DNA from: Candidatus Krumholzibacteriia bacterium
Lineage (GTDB): Bacteria > Krumholzibacteriota > Krumholzibacteriia > LZORAL124-64-63
Assembly: GCA_030632925.1 (NCBI GenBank)
Contig: DAOVTU010000161.1
Coordinates: 1-6,721 of the forward strand
Direction of reading: 5' to 3'
DNA length: 6,721 bases
Shown piece after piece: positions 1 through 6,444 of the stretch. The translations under genes were made by a program, and so were the position numbers. The notes beneath the pieces are model-generated. The model saw only the letters and a program-made list of their open reading frames with translations, was not told where the DNA came from and ran no database searches. Numbering within the stretch: position 1 is the stretch's first letter; each line of letters begins with the position of its first letter.

Positions 1-797
1 AGGGTTGGTCCCGCAAGCTGGGCGCCATCGATTGCGGCGTCACCACCTTGCAACCCCACCACCTGTACACCATCAAGGGCCGCGGCGAAAAATACGGCCA
101 GACGGTCGAATTGAAGCACCGCTACGCCATCGCTTTTTCGGTGGAAATGGACCACGCCAATCTGGGCACGGCGCCTGAAGGTACGACCGTGATGGAATCG
201 GCCCAGCAACATTTAGCCGCCGCTGCAGTGGCGGTGCAGTTGGCGGCTTTTATTCGCGGACTGGGCTGGCCCGCCGAAGCCCACATCGATGGCAATTATA
301 AGGTGGTGTGCCCGCTGGTGGCCAAGGACGCCGGCCTGGGCGAAATCGGCCGGATGGGCCTCTTGATGACCCCGAACCAGGGCCCGCGAGTACGACTGGG
401 TGTCGTGACAACGGACCTGCCGCTATTGACCGACACCGGCACCTTCGACGCGGCGGTGCTGCACTTCTGCTCCATCTGCCGCAAGTGCGCCGACATCTGT
501 CCCGTGGATGCGATCAGCAATGATGAGCGGGGCGAGATCGATGGCGCCCAACGCTGGCGCATCGAATCCGAAACCTGTTTCAGCTATTGGTGCGCTGTGG
601 GAACGGATTGCGGCCAGTGCGTGCGGGTGTGTCCGTATTCCCATCCGGACAATGCGTTGCACAATCTGGTGCGGGCGGGGTTGCGGCGGTCGGGGCTGTT
701 CAGGCAGGTGGCTTTGAAGCTGGATGATCTGCTCTACGGGCGACGTCCGGTACCCCTGGCCAAGGCGGCCTGGTTGCCGGACAGAAAACGCGGCTGA
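1..797 (+). CDS. Reductive dehalogenase-like Fe-S protein, C-terminal part (5' end outside window)
   Basis: This is the C-terminal part of a protein of the reductive dehalogenase (RdhA)/QueG superfamily, whose members use a corrinoid and two 4Fe-4S clusters for reductive chemistry. The frame is open to the left edge (codons run from base 3), so the TTG at 48 is probably internal and the true start is upstream. A core block around 320-425 reads AGLGEIGRMG, then a TTDLPL stretch, typical of RdhA-like proteins. A first ferredoxin motif, CSICRKCADICP, spans 468-503. A second, with Cys codons at 576, 591, 609, 618 and 630, ends in DCGQCVRVCPY. The tail LLYGRRP near 729-749 is also family-like. No signal peptide or membrane anchor can be judged because the N-terminus is missing. 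It converges on the diiron-protein gene with a 16-base gap. The family is fairly sure; dehalogenase activity is not, as many homologues have no known substrate. Confidence 0.8.
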   Translation, partial: GWSRKLGAIDCGVTTLQPHHLYTIKGRGEKYGQTVELKHRYAIAFSVEMDHANLGTAPEGTTVMESAQQHLAAAAVAVQLAAFIRGLGWPAEAHIDGNYKVVCPLVAKDAGLGEIGRMGLLMTPNQGPRVRLGVVTTDLPLLTDTGTFDAAVLHFCSICRKCADICPVDAISNDERGEIDGAQRWRIESETCFSYWCAVGTDCGQCVRVCPYSHPDNALHNLVRAGLRRSGLFRQVALKLDDLLYGRRPVPLAKAAWLPDRKRG

Positions 798-806
798 CAA
801 CTCGTC

Positions 807-821
807 CGAACTGTCAGTTCG
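807..821. repeat. Short palindrome at the convergent gene junction
   Basis: The 15 bases CGAACTGTCAGTTCG form a perfect inverted repeat of 7-base arms around a single T. As RNA it could fold as a 5-bp stem with a 5-base loop. It lies just after the stop of the + strand gene (795-797) and covers the stop codon of the - strand gene (814-816). Its position suggests a weak bidirectional terminator or an mRNA end-stabilising hairpin. No T-run follows on either strand, so an intrinsic terminator is not well supported. Confidence 0.3.
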
Positions 822-1293
822 TCCCTTGAATATTGTCATCGTACGACTTTTCGAACTCGTGCTTGTGAGCCCCTTCTTCGGCGGCCAGCCGCAGCAGGAC
901 TTCTTTGACCTCCGGCAGATCACACGCCGCCGCCAAATCCAGGTATAGCTTTTCGGCCCGGGCTTCGCTCTTCATCGCCGCGATCATCAGGTCCTGCTGG
1001 TCCGCTTCGGGGTCCAGAAAGAAACTGCGCAAATAGTCACTGACCTTCAGGTCCACAACCCGGTCCGTGGCCACGCCCGAGGGCAGGCCCGCCTTCAGTT
1101 TCTCCAGCATGTCCTTGTGCCGGTCCTCTTCCTCCGCCATCTCGGCACACATCTTTTTCACGCCCGGATGCGTAGCCTTGGCCGCAAACTCGCGGTAAAA
1201 ATTGGCCGCTTTGCGCTCCTGCCCAATGGCAAAATCGATGGCTTCATCGATGGATTTGAAATTCTGCTGTACCGGTTCGCCTTCACGCACCAT
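814..1293 (-). CDS. Rubrerythrin-like ferritin-fold diiron protein
   Basis: A 159-residue four-helix ferritin-like protein of the rubrerythrin group, whose members typically reduce hydrogen peroxide in the cytoplasm of anaerobes. Likely diiron ligands are visible in two repeated helix pairs: E26 and the FYRE segment (32-35), then ExxH at E56-H59; and E110 in an ExxxE helix followed by YLDLA, then ExxH at E140-H143. There is no C-terminal rubredoxin domain (no CxxC pairs), so it is the short, rubredoxin-less type, and its electron donor must be separate. The ATG start is supported by AGAGGG about 7 bases upstream, which overlaps the end of the preceding fusion gene (stop 1298-1300; 4-base gap). 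Tight coupling makes it the last gene of the complex I-like operon. A protective role for that oxygen-sensitive complex is inference. Confidence 0.85.
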   Translation of the reverse strand: MVREGEPVQQNFKSIDEAIDFAIGQERKAANFYREFAAKATHPGVKKMCAEMAEEEDRHKDMLEKLKAGLPSGVATDRVVDLKVSDYLRSFFLDPEADQQDLMIAAMKSEARAEKLYLDLAAACDLPEVKEVLLRLAAEEGAHKHEFEKSYDDNIQGTN

Positions 1294-1297
1294 GTCG

Positions 1298-3082
1298 CTA
1301 TCCCTCTTCTGTTTTACTGCCTACCCCAAGGTAGTTGATGATACCGTCCACCGCTGTCAGGCCATCGGCCATGGCGCTGACCGCATCGGCGGTATCGTTG
1401 ACCAGGTCGCCGCCGGCAAATACGCCCGCCGCTGCGGTCATGCCGTTCTCGTCGCAGGTGATACCACCCCAGCTGTTGGTGATCTTCTCGGCCACGTCTG
1501 TCGGCAACCAGCGCAAGTCAGGCTTTTGTCCAATGGCCACGATGACCTTGTCGACGGCCAAGTGGTTCTCGACGCCTTCGACCAGCTTGGGCCGCGGCCG
1601 GCCGCCACCTTCGCTGACCATCTCGGCCGGTCCCCAGATGAAGTCCAACTTGCCTTCGGGCAACTGCTCCACCCGCAGCGGGATGTTCTGGGTGATCAAG
1701 TGCACACCTTCGGACTCGCTGTCCTCGATCTCCTCGTGGTCGGCCGGCATGTCTTCCATCCGGCGCCGGTAGGCGATGGTCACGTCGGCACCCAGGCGCC
1801 GACTGATGCGCGCGGCATCTATAGCCACGTTGCCGCCACCGACCACCACCACTTTTTCGCCCACCTCGACGGTCTTGCCGAGGTGGTGATCAATGAGCAT
1901 CTCGATGGCTGGCATCACGCCCGGCAGGTCTTCGCCCTCGGCCCGCAGGCTCGAAGGCTTCAACAGGCCCGTGCCCACATAGATGGCGTCGTAGTCCTGC
2001 TGCATCTGCTTGAACTCGTCGGCTTCGACCTTGTGGTTCGTCTTGATCTCCACGCCCCAGTCGGTCATCAATTTGACCTGTTTTTCCAATGAAGGCAGCG
2101 GGAAGCGGTACTTCGGAATGCCAAAGAACGTGGCGCCACCCACCTGGGGCAGAGCCTCAAACACCGTCACCTTGAAGCCACGGATAGCCAGATAGAAGGC
2201 CGTCGTCAAACCGCCGGGCCCACCACCGATCACGGCCACGGATTTGCCGACGCCGATCTGGGGTTGGTCGTGGCTCAGCACCGCACTCAGGTCACTGAAT
2301 TGCTCAGTGGCGAAGCGCTTCAACCAGCGGATGGCCAAGGGATCGCCATTGACCCCAATAGAGCATACGTCCTCGCAGTGGCGAGTGCACACCTTGCCGC
2401 ACATCTCAGGCAGCGCGTTGTTGTCGTAGATCTGGTTGACGGCCACGTCGTACTGGCCGTCGCGAATAGCCGCAATGTACTCGGGGATATGCATATGCAC
2501 GGGACATGCCGCCACGCATAGCCCACATTCCACACAGCGGGCAGCCTCGGCGCGGGCCTCTTTTTCGCTGTAGCCCAGAACCACTTCGGCCCAGGTTTTC
2601 ACGCGATCTTCCTCGGGCATCATCATCGGCATGGGCACCCGATCGGGGTCCACCAGATTGAAGCCCTCCTCCTTGCGCCAACCCTTGCTATCGTCGTCCC
2701 ATTCCTTCTTGTCCACGCCCGGAATGTAGCGAAAAACGTCCGGGTCGCGATCGATCCAGATGTAGTTGTTGCTCATGCCCAGGGAACCACTCGGGCACAC
2801 GTCCACGCAGAGGGCGCACCAGCAACAACGTCCGTAATCAACCAGGGGCCTGAGCCCGCTGTCACCTTTGGTCGCATCGTCAACGGGCATCATATCGATG
2901 GCTCCGTTCTGACAGATGTCACCACAAGTGCCACAGCCAATGCACTGCTTGGTATCATTGATGTGCCAACCACGATAGCGGTCGGCCCCTGGTCGAAACG
3001 TATCGGCCTCGGGCACCGTGAACGGTTTTTGCACCGCACGGGCCCAGGCTGAAAACGGAGCGATGACGTTCTTGAGACTCAT
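1298..3082 (-). CDS. NuoI-type ferredoxin fused to GltD/NfnL-type FAD/NAD(P)H oxidoreductase
   Basis: A 594-residue fusion. Residues 1-103 resemble the NuoI/MbhN ferredoxin subunit: an RYRG motif at 35-38, then two 4Fe-4S motifs, C47-C50-C53-C57 and C86-C89-C92-C96. A charged, Met-rich linker (104-175) follows. Residues 176-594 are GltD/NfnL-like: a third cluster motif (C183, C186, C189, C193-P), a fourth Cys set (C228, C232, C236, C240) followed by GVNGDP, an FAD-binding GGGPGG (286-291), an NAD(P)H-binding GGGNVAIDAA (415-424) with the R439-R440-R441 and MPA (445-447) signature typical of NADPH-using relatives, and the C-terminal FAD motif AGGD (556-559). The start is supported by GAGG overlapping the upstream stop. 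In the operon it takes the NuoI position. Inference: it passes electrons between NAD(P)H and the membrane complex, replacing a NuoEFG module. The direction of electron flow cannot be read from sequence. Confidence 0.93.
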   Translation of the reverse strand: MSLKNVIAPFSAWARAVQKPFTVPEADTFRPGADRYRGWHINDTKQCIGCGTCGDICQNGAIDMMPVDDATKGDSGLRPLVDYGRCCWCALCVDVCPSGSLGMSNNYIWIDRDPDVFRYIPGVDKKEWDDDSKGWRKEEGFNLVDPDRVPMPMMMPEEDRVKTWAEVVLGYSEKEARAEAARCVECGLCVAACPVHMHIPEYIAAIRDGQYDVAVNQIYDNNALPEMCGKVCTRHCEDVCSIGVNGDPLAIRWLKRFATEQFSDLSAVLSHDQPQIGVGKSVAVIGGGPGGLTTAFYLAIRGFKVTVFEALPQVGGATFFGIPKYRFPLPSLEKQVKLMTDWGVEIKTNHKVEADEFKQMQQDYDAIYVGTGLLKPSSLRAEGEDLPGVMPAIEMLIDHHLGKTVEVGEKVVVVGGGNVAIDAARISRRLGADVTIAYRRRMEDMPADHEEIEDSESEGVHLITQNIPLRVEQLPEGKLDFIWGPAEMVSEGGGRPRPKLVEGVENHLAVDKVIVAIGQKPDLRWLPTDVAEKITNSWGGITCDENGMTAAAGVFAGGDLVNDTADAVSAMADGLTAVDGIINYLGVGSKTEEG

Positions 3083-3087
3083 GTGCC

Positions 3088-4272
3088 TTACCTCTCGATT
3101 TCCGGGGGGCAGGTCTGCAACGAGACCATGGTCGCCGACAGGTCGGCAATGTTCATCCCCGGCAGCATGCGCTCCAGGATCGTGACCGCGTTGGTGTAAC
3201 TGGGCCCGCGCAGGTGCACGCGGCGAATTTTGTCGCTGCCGTCGGTGACCATGACAAAGCCCATCTCACCACGGCTGGATTCGGCGCGGGTGTAGGTCAT
3301 TCCGGCCGGGATGGTCCAGGTCAGCATATTGGGCAGTTTCGCGCAGTAGGCACCCTCATGGGGCATCATCTGCAGGATCTGACGGATGATGTGGATGCTC
3401 TGGCTGATCTCGTCCCGGCGCACCTTGGTGCGGGCGTAGATGTCGCTGCCCTCGGCGGTGCAGATGTCAAAATCCAGTTCGGGATACTTCAGGTACGGGT
3501 AGTCCCGGCGCACATCACTGGCCACGCCCATGGCGCGCAGGGTCGGGCCGGTGATGCCGATTTCGTCGGCCCACTCGGTCGGCACCACGCTGACGCCCTT
3601 GGTGCGCGCCTGGAAAACCGCCGAATTCAGGATCAAATCATCCAGGTAGGGCAGGCGCTCTTCGATCAGGTCGAGAGTCGCTTCGAGGCGTTGGGCAAAG
3701 CCCTTGGTCAGGTCACGCCGCACGCCGCCGTAGGCGATGTACATGTGGTACACGCGACCGCCGGTCAGCTCCTCGAAGCTGTCGAGCAGGAAATCGCGCA
3801 GGGTGTAGGTCCAGTTGGGGGCCGTGCCCATGCCCATGGTGCCGACCTGGCCACCGAGCACCATCAACGTCACTTGTAAACGGGACATTTCCATAATCAG
3901 AGTGCGCAGCCACTGGGCTTTTTCGGGCACTTCCTTGTCCAGGCCCGACAGCTCTTCCAGCGAAGAGGCCAGCAGGTACTCGGTGGTGTCCGGCTCAGCC
4001 ACGCACATCCGGCAGACGATGGGGAAGCTCTGAATGAACTTGCGCCGCTCCATCAGTTTCTCGAAGCCGCGGTGCAGGTAGCCCACGTGGGTGATGCCGC
4101 GCTTGATCGAGTCGCCTTCCATCCACAGCTGCACCGACATGTTGCCGGTGATGCCCGGATGCTGGGGACCGAACCACAGCTGCACTTCCTTGGGATCAAC
4201 GGTGGTGCCCGCGTTGGGCGTCTCGCTGATCAGATCGAAGCCCGGCTGGGTGTTGTAGTCAAAGACGCTCAT
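3088..4272 (-). CDS. NuoD / group 4 hydrogenase large subunit-like protein with atypical active-site motifs
   Basis: A 394-residue member of the NuoD/[NiFe]-hydrogenase large subunit superfamily, expected on the membrane-facing side of the peripheral arm. Family landmarks are GPQHP (35-39), GYLHRGFEK (64-72), a TGGRVYHMY stretch followed by GGVRRD mid-protein, and the C-terminal ADLSA...IER end, with length close to typical NuoD. The substrate-site motifs are unusual. The N-terminal region reads CRMCVAE (87-93), where group 4 hydrogenases have a CxxC motif, and the C-terminus reads CPPE (388-391), where they have a second CxxC. The histidine after GPQHP that binds quinone in complex I is replaced (GITG, T42). 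It is therefore neither a standard NiFe hydrogenase nor a standard quinone reductase subunit. The ATG overlaps the NuoC-like stop by four bases (ATGA). The family is certain; the substrate is unknown. Confidence 0.93.
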   Translation of the reverse strand: MSVFDYNTQPGFDLISETPNAGTTVDPKEVQLWFGPQHPGITGNMSVQLWMEGDSIKRGITHVGYLHRGFEKLMERRKFIQSFPIVCRMCVAEPDTTEYLLASSLEELSGLDKEVPEKAQWLRTLIMEMSRLQVTLMVLGGQVGTMGMGTAPNWTYTLRDFLLDSFEELTGGRVYHMYIAYGGVRRDLTKGFAQRLEATLDLIEERLPYLDDLILNSAVFQARTKGVSVVPTEWADEIGITGPTLRAMGVASDVRRDYPYLKYPELDFDICTAEGSDIYARTKVRRDEISQSIHIIRQILQMMPHEGAYCAKLPNMLTWTIPAGMTYTRAESSRGEMGFVMVTDGSDKIRRVHLRGPSYTNAVTILERMLPGMNIADLSATMVSLQTCPPEIER

Positions 4273-4850
4273 TTGAGGTACCCCTTCTCGCCGAACTTGC
4301 GGCCCACGTAGATGCGGGAATCATGGTGTTCGCGACCCGGTCGTTCCGGATGGGTGCGGTTGCAGTACTCCACGGTGTCGAAGTCGCGGCGCATGGGTGG
4401 CATGTCCTGCCAGCCTTCGAGAATGAAGGGCACGCCTTGCCGGGGACTGCCCGGGAAGTGGATGCCGAACATCTCGTGCAATTCCTGTTCGTAGGTCTCC
4501 GCCTGCAGCCAGAGGTTGAATACGCTTTCGGCCTCGGCCTTTTCCCGGTTCACCCGGATGCACACCATCAGGCTGATGCACAGCGAGGGGGCCGTTATCA
4601 GGTACACGAGTTCGAATTCGTCTTCTTCCAGCCAGTCGATGGCCGTCAGGTGGGTCAGCTGCACGAAAGGCGTTTCGGTGCGCAGCCAGCTCAACAGCGG
4701 GATGATATCGGTCTGTGGCACGTTCAGTCGGATCAGGTCCGGCTTCTGCACGTGCACGGGGAAGTTGCCGAAACGGTCGTGGATTCGGCTGACGATTTCG
4801 GCCCCCGGGTTGCCGTTTTCGTCCAGATTGCTGTGGTTGAAATCGAACAT
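4269..4850 (-). CDS. NuoC-like (30 kDa-type) subunit of a complex I-like enzyme
   Basis: A 193-residue protein homologous to NuoC, the small structural subunit that packs against NuoD and NuoB in complex I and related hydrogenases. The diagnostic segment is at 119-157: TYEQELHEMFGIHFPG, then GWQDMPPMRRDF, corresponding to the conserved ERE-x-x-DMFGI and final LRKDF-type motif. Separate NuoC and NuoD genes are the ancestral arrangement; they are fused in E. coli complex I and in HycE/HyfG. No cofactor-binding motif is expected or seen. The ATG has GGGAG about 6 bases upstream, which itself overlaps the NuoB-like stop (TAG at 4857-4859). The stop overlaps the NuoD-like start by four bases, so the C and D subunits are probably translationally coupled. 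Confidence 0.9.
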   Translation of the reverse strand: MFDFNHSNLDENGNPGAEIVSRIHDRFGNFPVHVQKPDLIRLNVPQTDIIPLLSWLRTETPFVQLTHLTAIDWLEEDEFELVYLITAPSLCISLMVCIRVNREKAEAESVFNLWLQAETYEQELHEMFGIHFPGSPRQGVPFILEGWQDMPPMRRDFDTVEYCNRTHPERPGREHHDSRIYVGRKFGEKGYLK

Positions 4851-4856
4851 GGCTCC

Positions 4857-5522
4857 CTACCAGCTGTAGTTGGGCAGATCCCAATCAGTGATGACTTTTT
4901 TCTGGTTATCGCGGTACCACTCGAGGTTTTCGAGGTAGTGGTGCCAGCCGTTGGCTTCGCCTTTTTTGATGTCCTGCATCAGGTAGTCGAAGCCGGCGAT
5001 CAACGCTTCAGGGCGCGGCATGCAGCCGGTGATATACACATCGACAGGCATGTACAGATCCAGCACCTTGATGGTGTTGTAGGAATCCCAGTACATGCCG
5101 CCGTTGATGGTGCACGAGCCGAGGGCCACAACCCACTTGGGGTTGGGCATCTGCTCGTAGCTGCGAATCACCCGTTTGAGGGTCTTGGTCGACAGGTAGC
5201 CCGAGATGATGAAGACGTTGGCCTGCCGCGGCGAAGGCGCGCCGCTGATGCCGAAGCGCGACATGTCAAAGCGACTGGTCGACAACGGGCGCAGCTCGAT
5301 GGCGCCGCAACCGGTGCCGAAGGCCAAAACGTTCAGGCTGCTGGCCCGGAACCAGTTTTTGATGGTGGCCACGGCCTCCTGCAGCTTCGGCGCCGCCGGC
5401 ACATCGCCCGCACCAAGGAAGCACCGGTCGTCGGTCGGCGCATGGGGCTTGCTGCCCTTGGGCGCCATGGTCGTCGGCAGGGTCGTCAGATCCCAGGGCC
5501 GGTCCGGATCGAATTTTCTCAT
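4857..5522 (-). CDS. NuoB-like iron-sulfur subunit missing one cysteine of the tandem pair
   Basis: A 221-residue homologue of NuoB / hydrogenase small subunit, the protein that holds the terminal 4Fe-4S cluster (N2 in complex I, proximal cluster in hydrogenases) next to the NuoD-like active site. Family motifs are FGTGCGAIEL (68-77), RFDMSRFG (84-91), ALGSCTINGGMY (133-144) and PVDVYITGCMPRPE (159-172). Cluster ligands C72, C137 and C167 are present, but position 73, where complex I has the second Cys of its CC pair, is Gly; the hydrogenase-type CxGC is also absent. C34 in the N-terminal extension is an extra cysteine. The sequence is clearly closer to NuoB than to HycG/EchC. The ATG follows GAGG with a 7-base spacer, and only one base separates it from the NuoH-like stop. 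Whether the cluster uses a non-Cys fourth ligand is open. Confidence 0.92.
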   Translation of the reverse strand: MRKFDPDRPWDLTTLPTTMAPKGSKPHAPTDDRCFLGAGDVPAAPKLQEAVATIKNWFRASSLNVLAFGTGCGAIELRPLSTSRFDMSRFGISGAPSPRQANVFIISGYLSTKTLKRVIRSYEQMPNPKWVVALGSCTINGGMYWDSYNTIKVLDLYMPVDVYITGCMPRPEALIAGFDYLMQDIKKGEANGWHHYLENLEWYRDNQKKVITDWDLPNYSW

Positions 5523-5523
5523 G

Positions 5524-6441
5524 TTATGACCTCACCAGCTGCGCGAACAGCACACCAGCCACACCGATGACGGTGGGCCAGCGCAGGAAAAACCGGACCG
5601 ATTGCTCGGTGCGGAAGCGGGGGAAAACCGCACCGACGAACACGGACCAGAAGTAGATGACGATGACCTTCACCAGGGCTTCGAGCACACTGTGCGCCCC
5701 ACCCAGGAAGAGGTTCATGAAGAGCACCATTTTACCGATGGCCAGGGCACTGCGCCCGATCATCATCAGCGAAAAGTAAGTGTTCTGGTATTCGGTGGCG
5801 GGGCCAACCGGGATTTCCGTCGGCGCGCCCACGATGTTGAAGGGCGCGTACATGTTCATGCCCAGCAGGGCGATGAAAGCCGCCGCGGTGGCAAACGGAT
5901 TGCTGAAGAAGTTCCACTGCAGCACGCCACCCTGCTGACCGGCCACGATGGCGTTGATGTCGAAACTGCCCGCCGCTGTGGCCAAAGCGATGATCGACAG
6001 AATGAACGGCACTTCGAAGGCCGTCATCTGGCTCAGGCCCCGACTGACGCCGATAGGACTGTGCGGATGACCACCCTCTCCCGCGCCCAGAGCCATGCCC
6101 AGGGAGCCGAAGAACATGAAATACATCACCAGCAGCAGGTCGCCCATCTCGCTGAACCCCGCCAGGCGTGGATCGCCAATGACGATGGGCACGAGCACGA
6201 AGACCCCGATGCCACCGACCGAGCGGAAGACCGGCCCCAGCCAGTGCATGTAGCCGTGCATGATGGAGTTGCGCTGGAACAGCAGCTTGCCCATGTCGAT
6301 GTACGGCTGCCACAGCGGCGGTCCGAAGCGGCCCTGGATGCGGGCCATCACCTTGCGGATGATGCCGTTGATCACGAACCCGTAGTTGATGCCCACGAAG
6401 AGGCTCAACGCGGTCCAGCCAATTTTGGGTAACAGTTCCAT
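5524..6441 (-). CDS. NuoH-like integral membrane subunit
   Basis: A 305-residue membrane protein homologous to NuoH/HyfD/MbhM, the subunit that joins the redox arm to the ion-pumping membrane arm. About eight hydrophobic helices can be drawn (roughly 4-28, 70-90, 101-121, 141-160, 182-200, 222-247, 252-275, 286-303). Conserved landmarks are RKVMARIQGRFGP (29-41) followed by D49 and KLL, GVSRGLSQMTAFEVP (131-145), and EY at 217-218. The loop before that, PFNIVGAPTEIPVGPATEY (200-218), matches the family's PFDxxEAExEL loop in position, but the expected D and two of the E residues are N202, G205 and P207; E209 is kept. The ATG is preceded by GGAAGG, which overlaps the stop of the upstream gene (3-base gap). 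The family call is firm; whether it couples to H+ or Na+ cannot be told. Confidence 0.92.
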   Translation of the reverse strand: MELLPKIGWTALSLFVGINYGFVINGIIRKVMARIQGRFGPPLWQPYIDMGKLLFQRNSIMHGYMHWLGPVFRSVGGIGVFVLVPIVIGDPRLAGFSEMGDLLLVMYFMFFGSLGMALGAGEGGHPHSPIGVSRGLSQMTAFEVPFILSIIALATAAGSFDINAIVAGQQGGVLQWNFFSNPFATAAAFIALLGMNMYAPFNIVGAPTEIPVGPATEYQNTYFSLMMIGRSALAIGKMVLFMNLFLGGAHSVLEALVKVIVIYFWSVFVGAVFPRFRTEQSVRFFLRWPTVIGVAGVLFAQLVRS

Positions 6442-6444
6442 GCT

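Noticed and set aside
48..797. A complete gene starting at the TTG at position 48
   Set aside because: The frame stays open to base 3, there is no ribosome-binding site before the TTG, and the protein would lack most of its expected N-terminal domain.
1..797. Epoxyqueuosine reductase (QueG)
   Set aside because: The AGLGE-x-GRMG block, the DCGQC second cluster motif and the YGRRP tail fit RdhA-like proteins better, and the HEAT-repeat tail common in QueG is absent.
1202..2092. Open frame of about 296 codons on the + strand
   Set aside because: It is antisense to the GltD-like and rubrerythrin-like genes, low in recognisable structure, and starts inside a coding region without a convincing ribosome-binding site.
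3088..3120. Possible frameshift at the run of six G (+ strand) near the end of the NuoD-like gene, creating the CPPE motif
   Set aside because: The frame ends naturally with the family-typical IER terminus and a stop that overlaps the next ribosome-binding site, so the reading frame appears intact. Homologues could still confirm it.
3088..4272. Calling the NuoD-like protein a [NiFe]-hydrogenase large subunit
   Set aside because: The full RxCGxC and DPCxxC ligand motifs are not both present; the C-terminal site is CPPE, so a normal NiFe centre is unlikely.
4323..5570. Long open frame on the + strand (about 415 codons)
   Set aside because: It runs antisense across the NuoC- and NuoB-like genes, which have clear family motifs. 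Its translation is rich in H, V, R and Q with no recognisable domain, as expected of a shadow frame in GC-rich coding DNA.
5602..6432. Open frame of about 276 codons on the + strand
   Set aside because: It is antisense to the NuoH-like membrane gene; its very hydrophilic, His/Asp/Glu-rich translation is the complement of hydrophobic codons.
3088..6441. Calling the operon a standard NADH:quinone oxidoreductase (nuo)
   Set aside because: The NuoB CC pair, the NuoD quinone-site His and the NuoH acidic loop are all altered, and a GltD-like module occupies the electron-input position. I left gene symbols empty for this reason.
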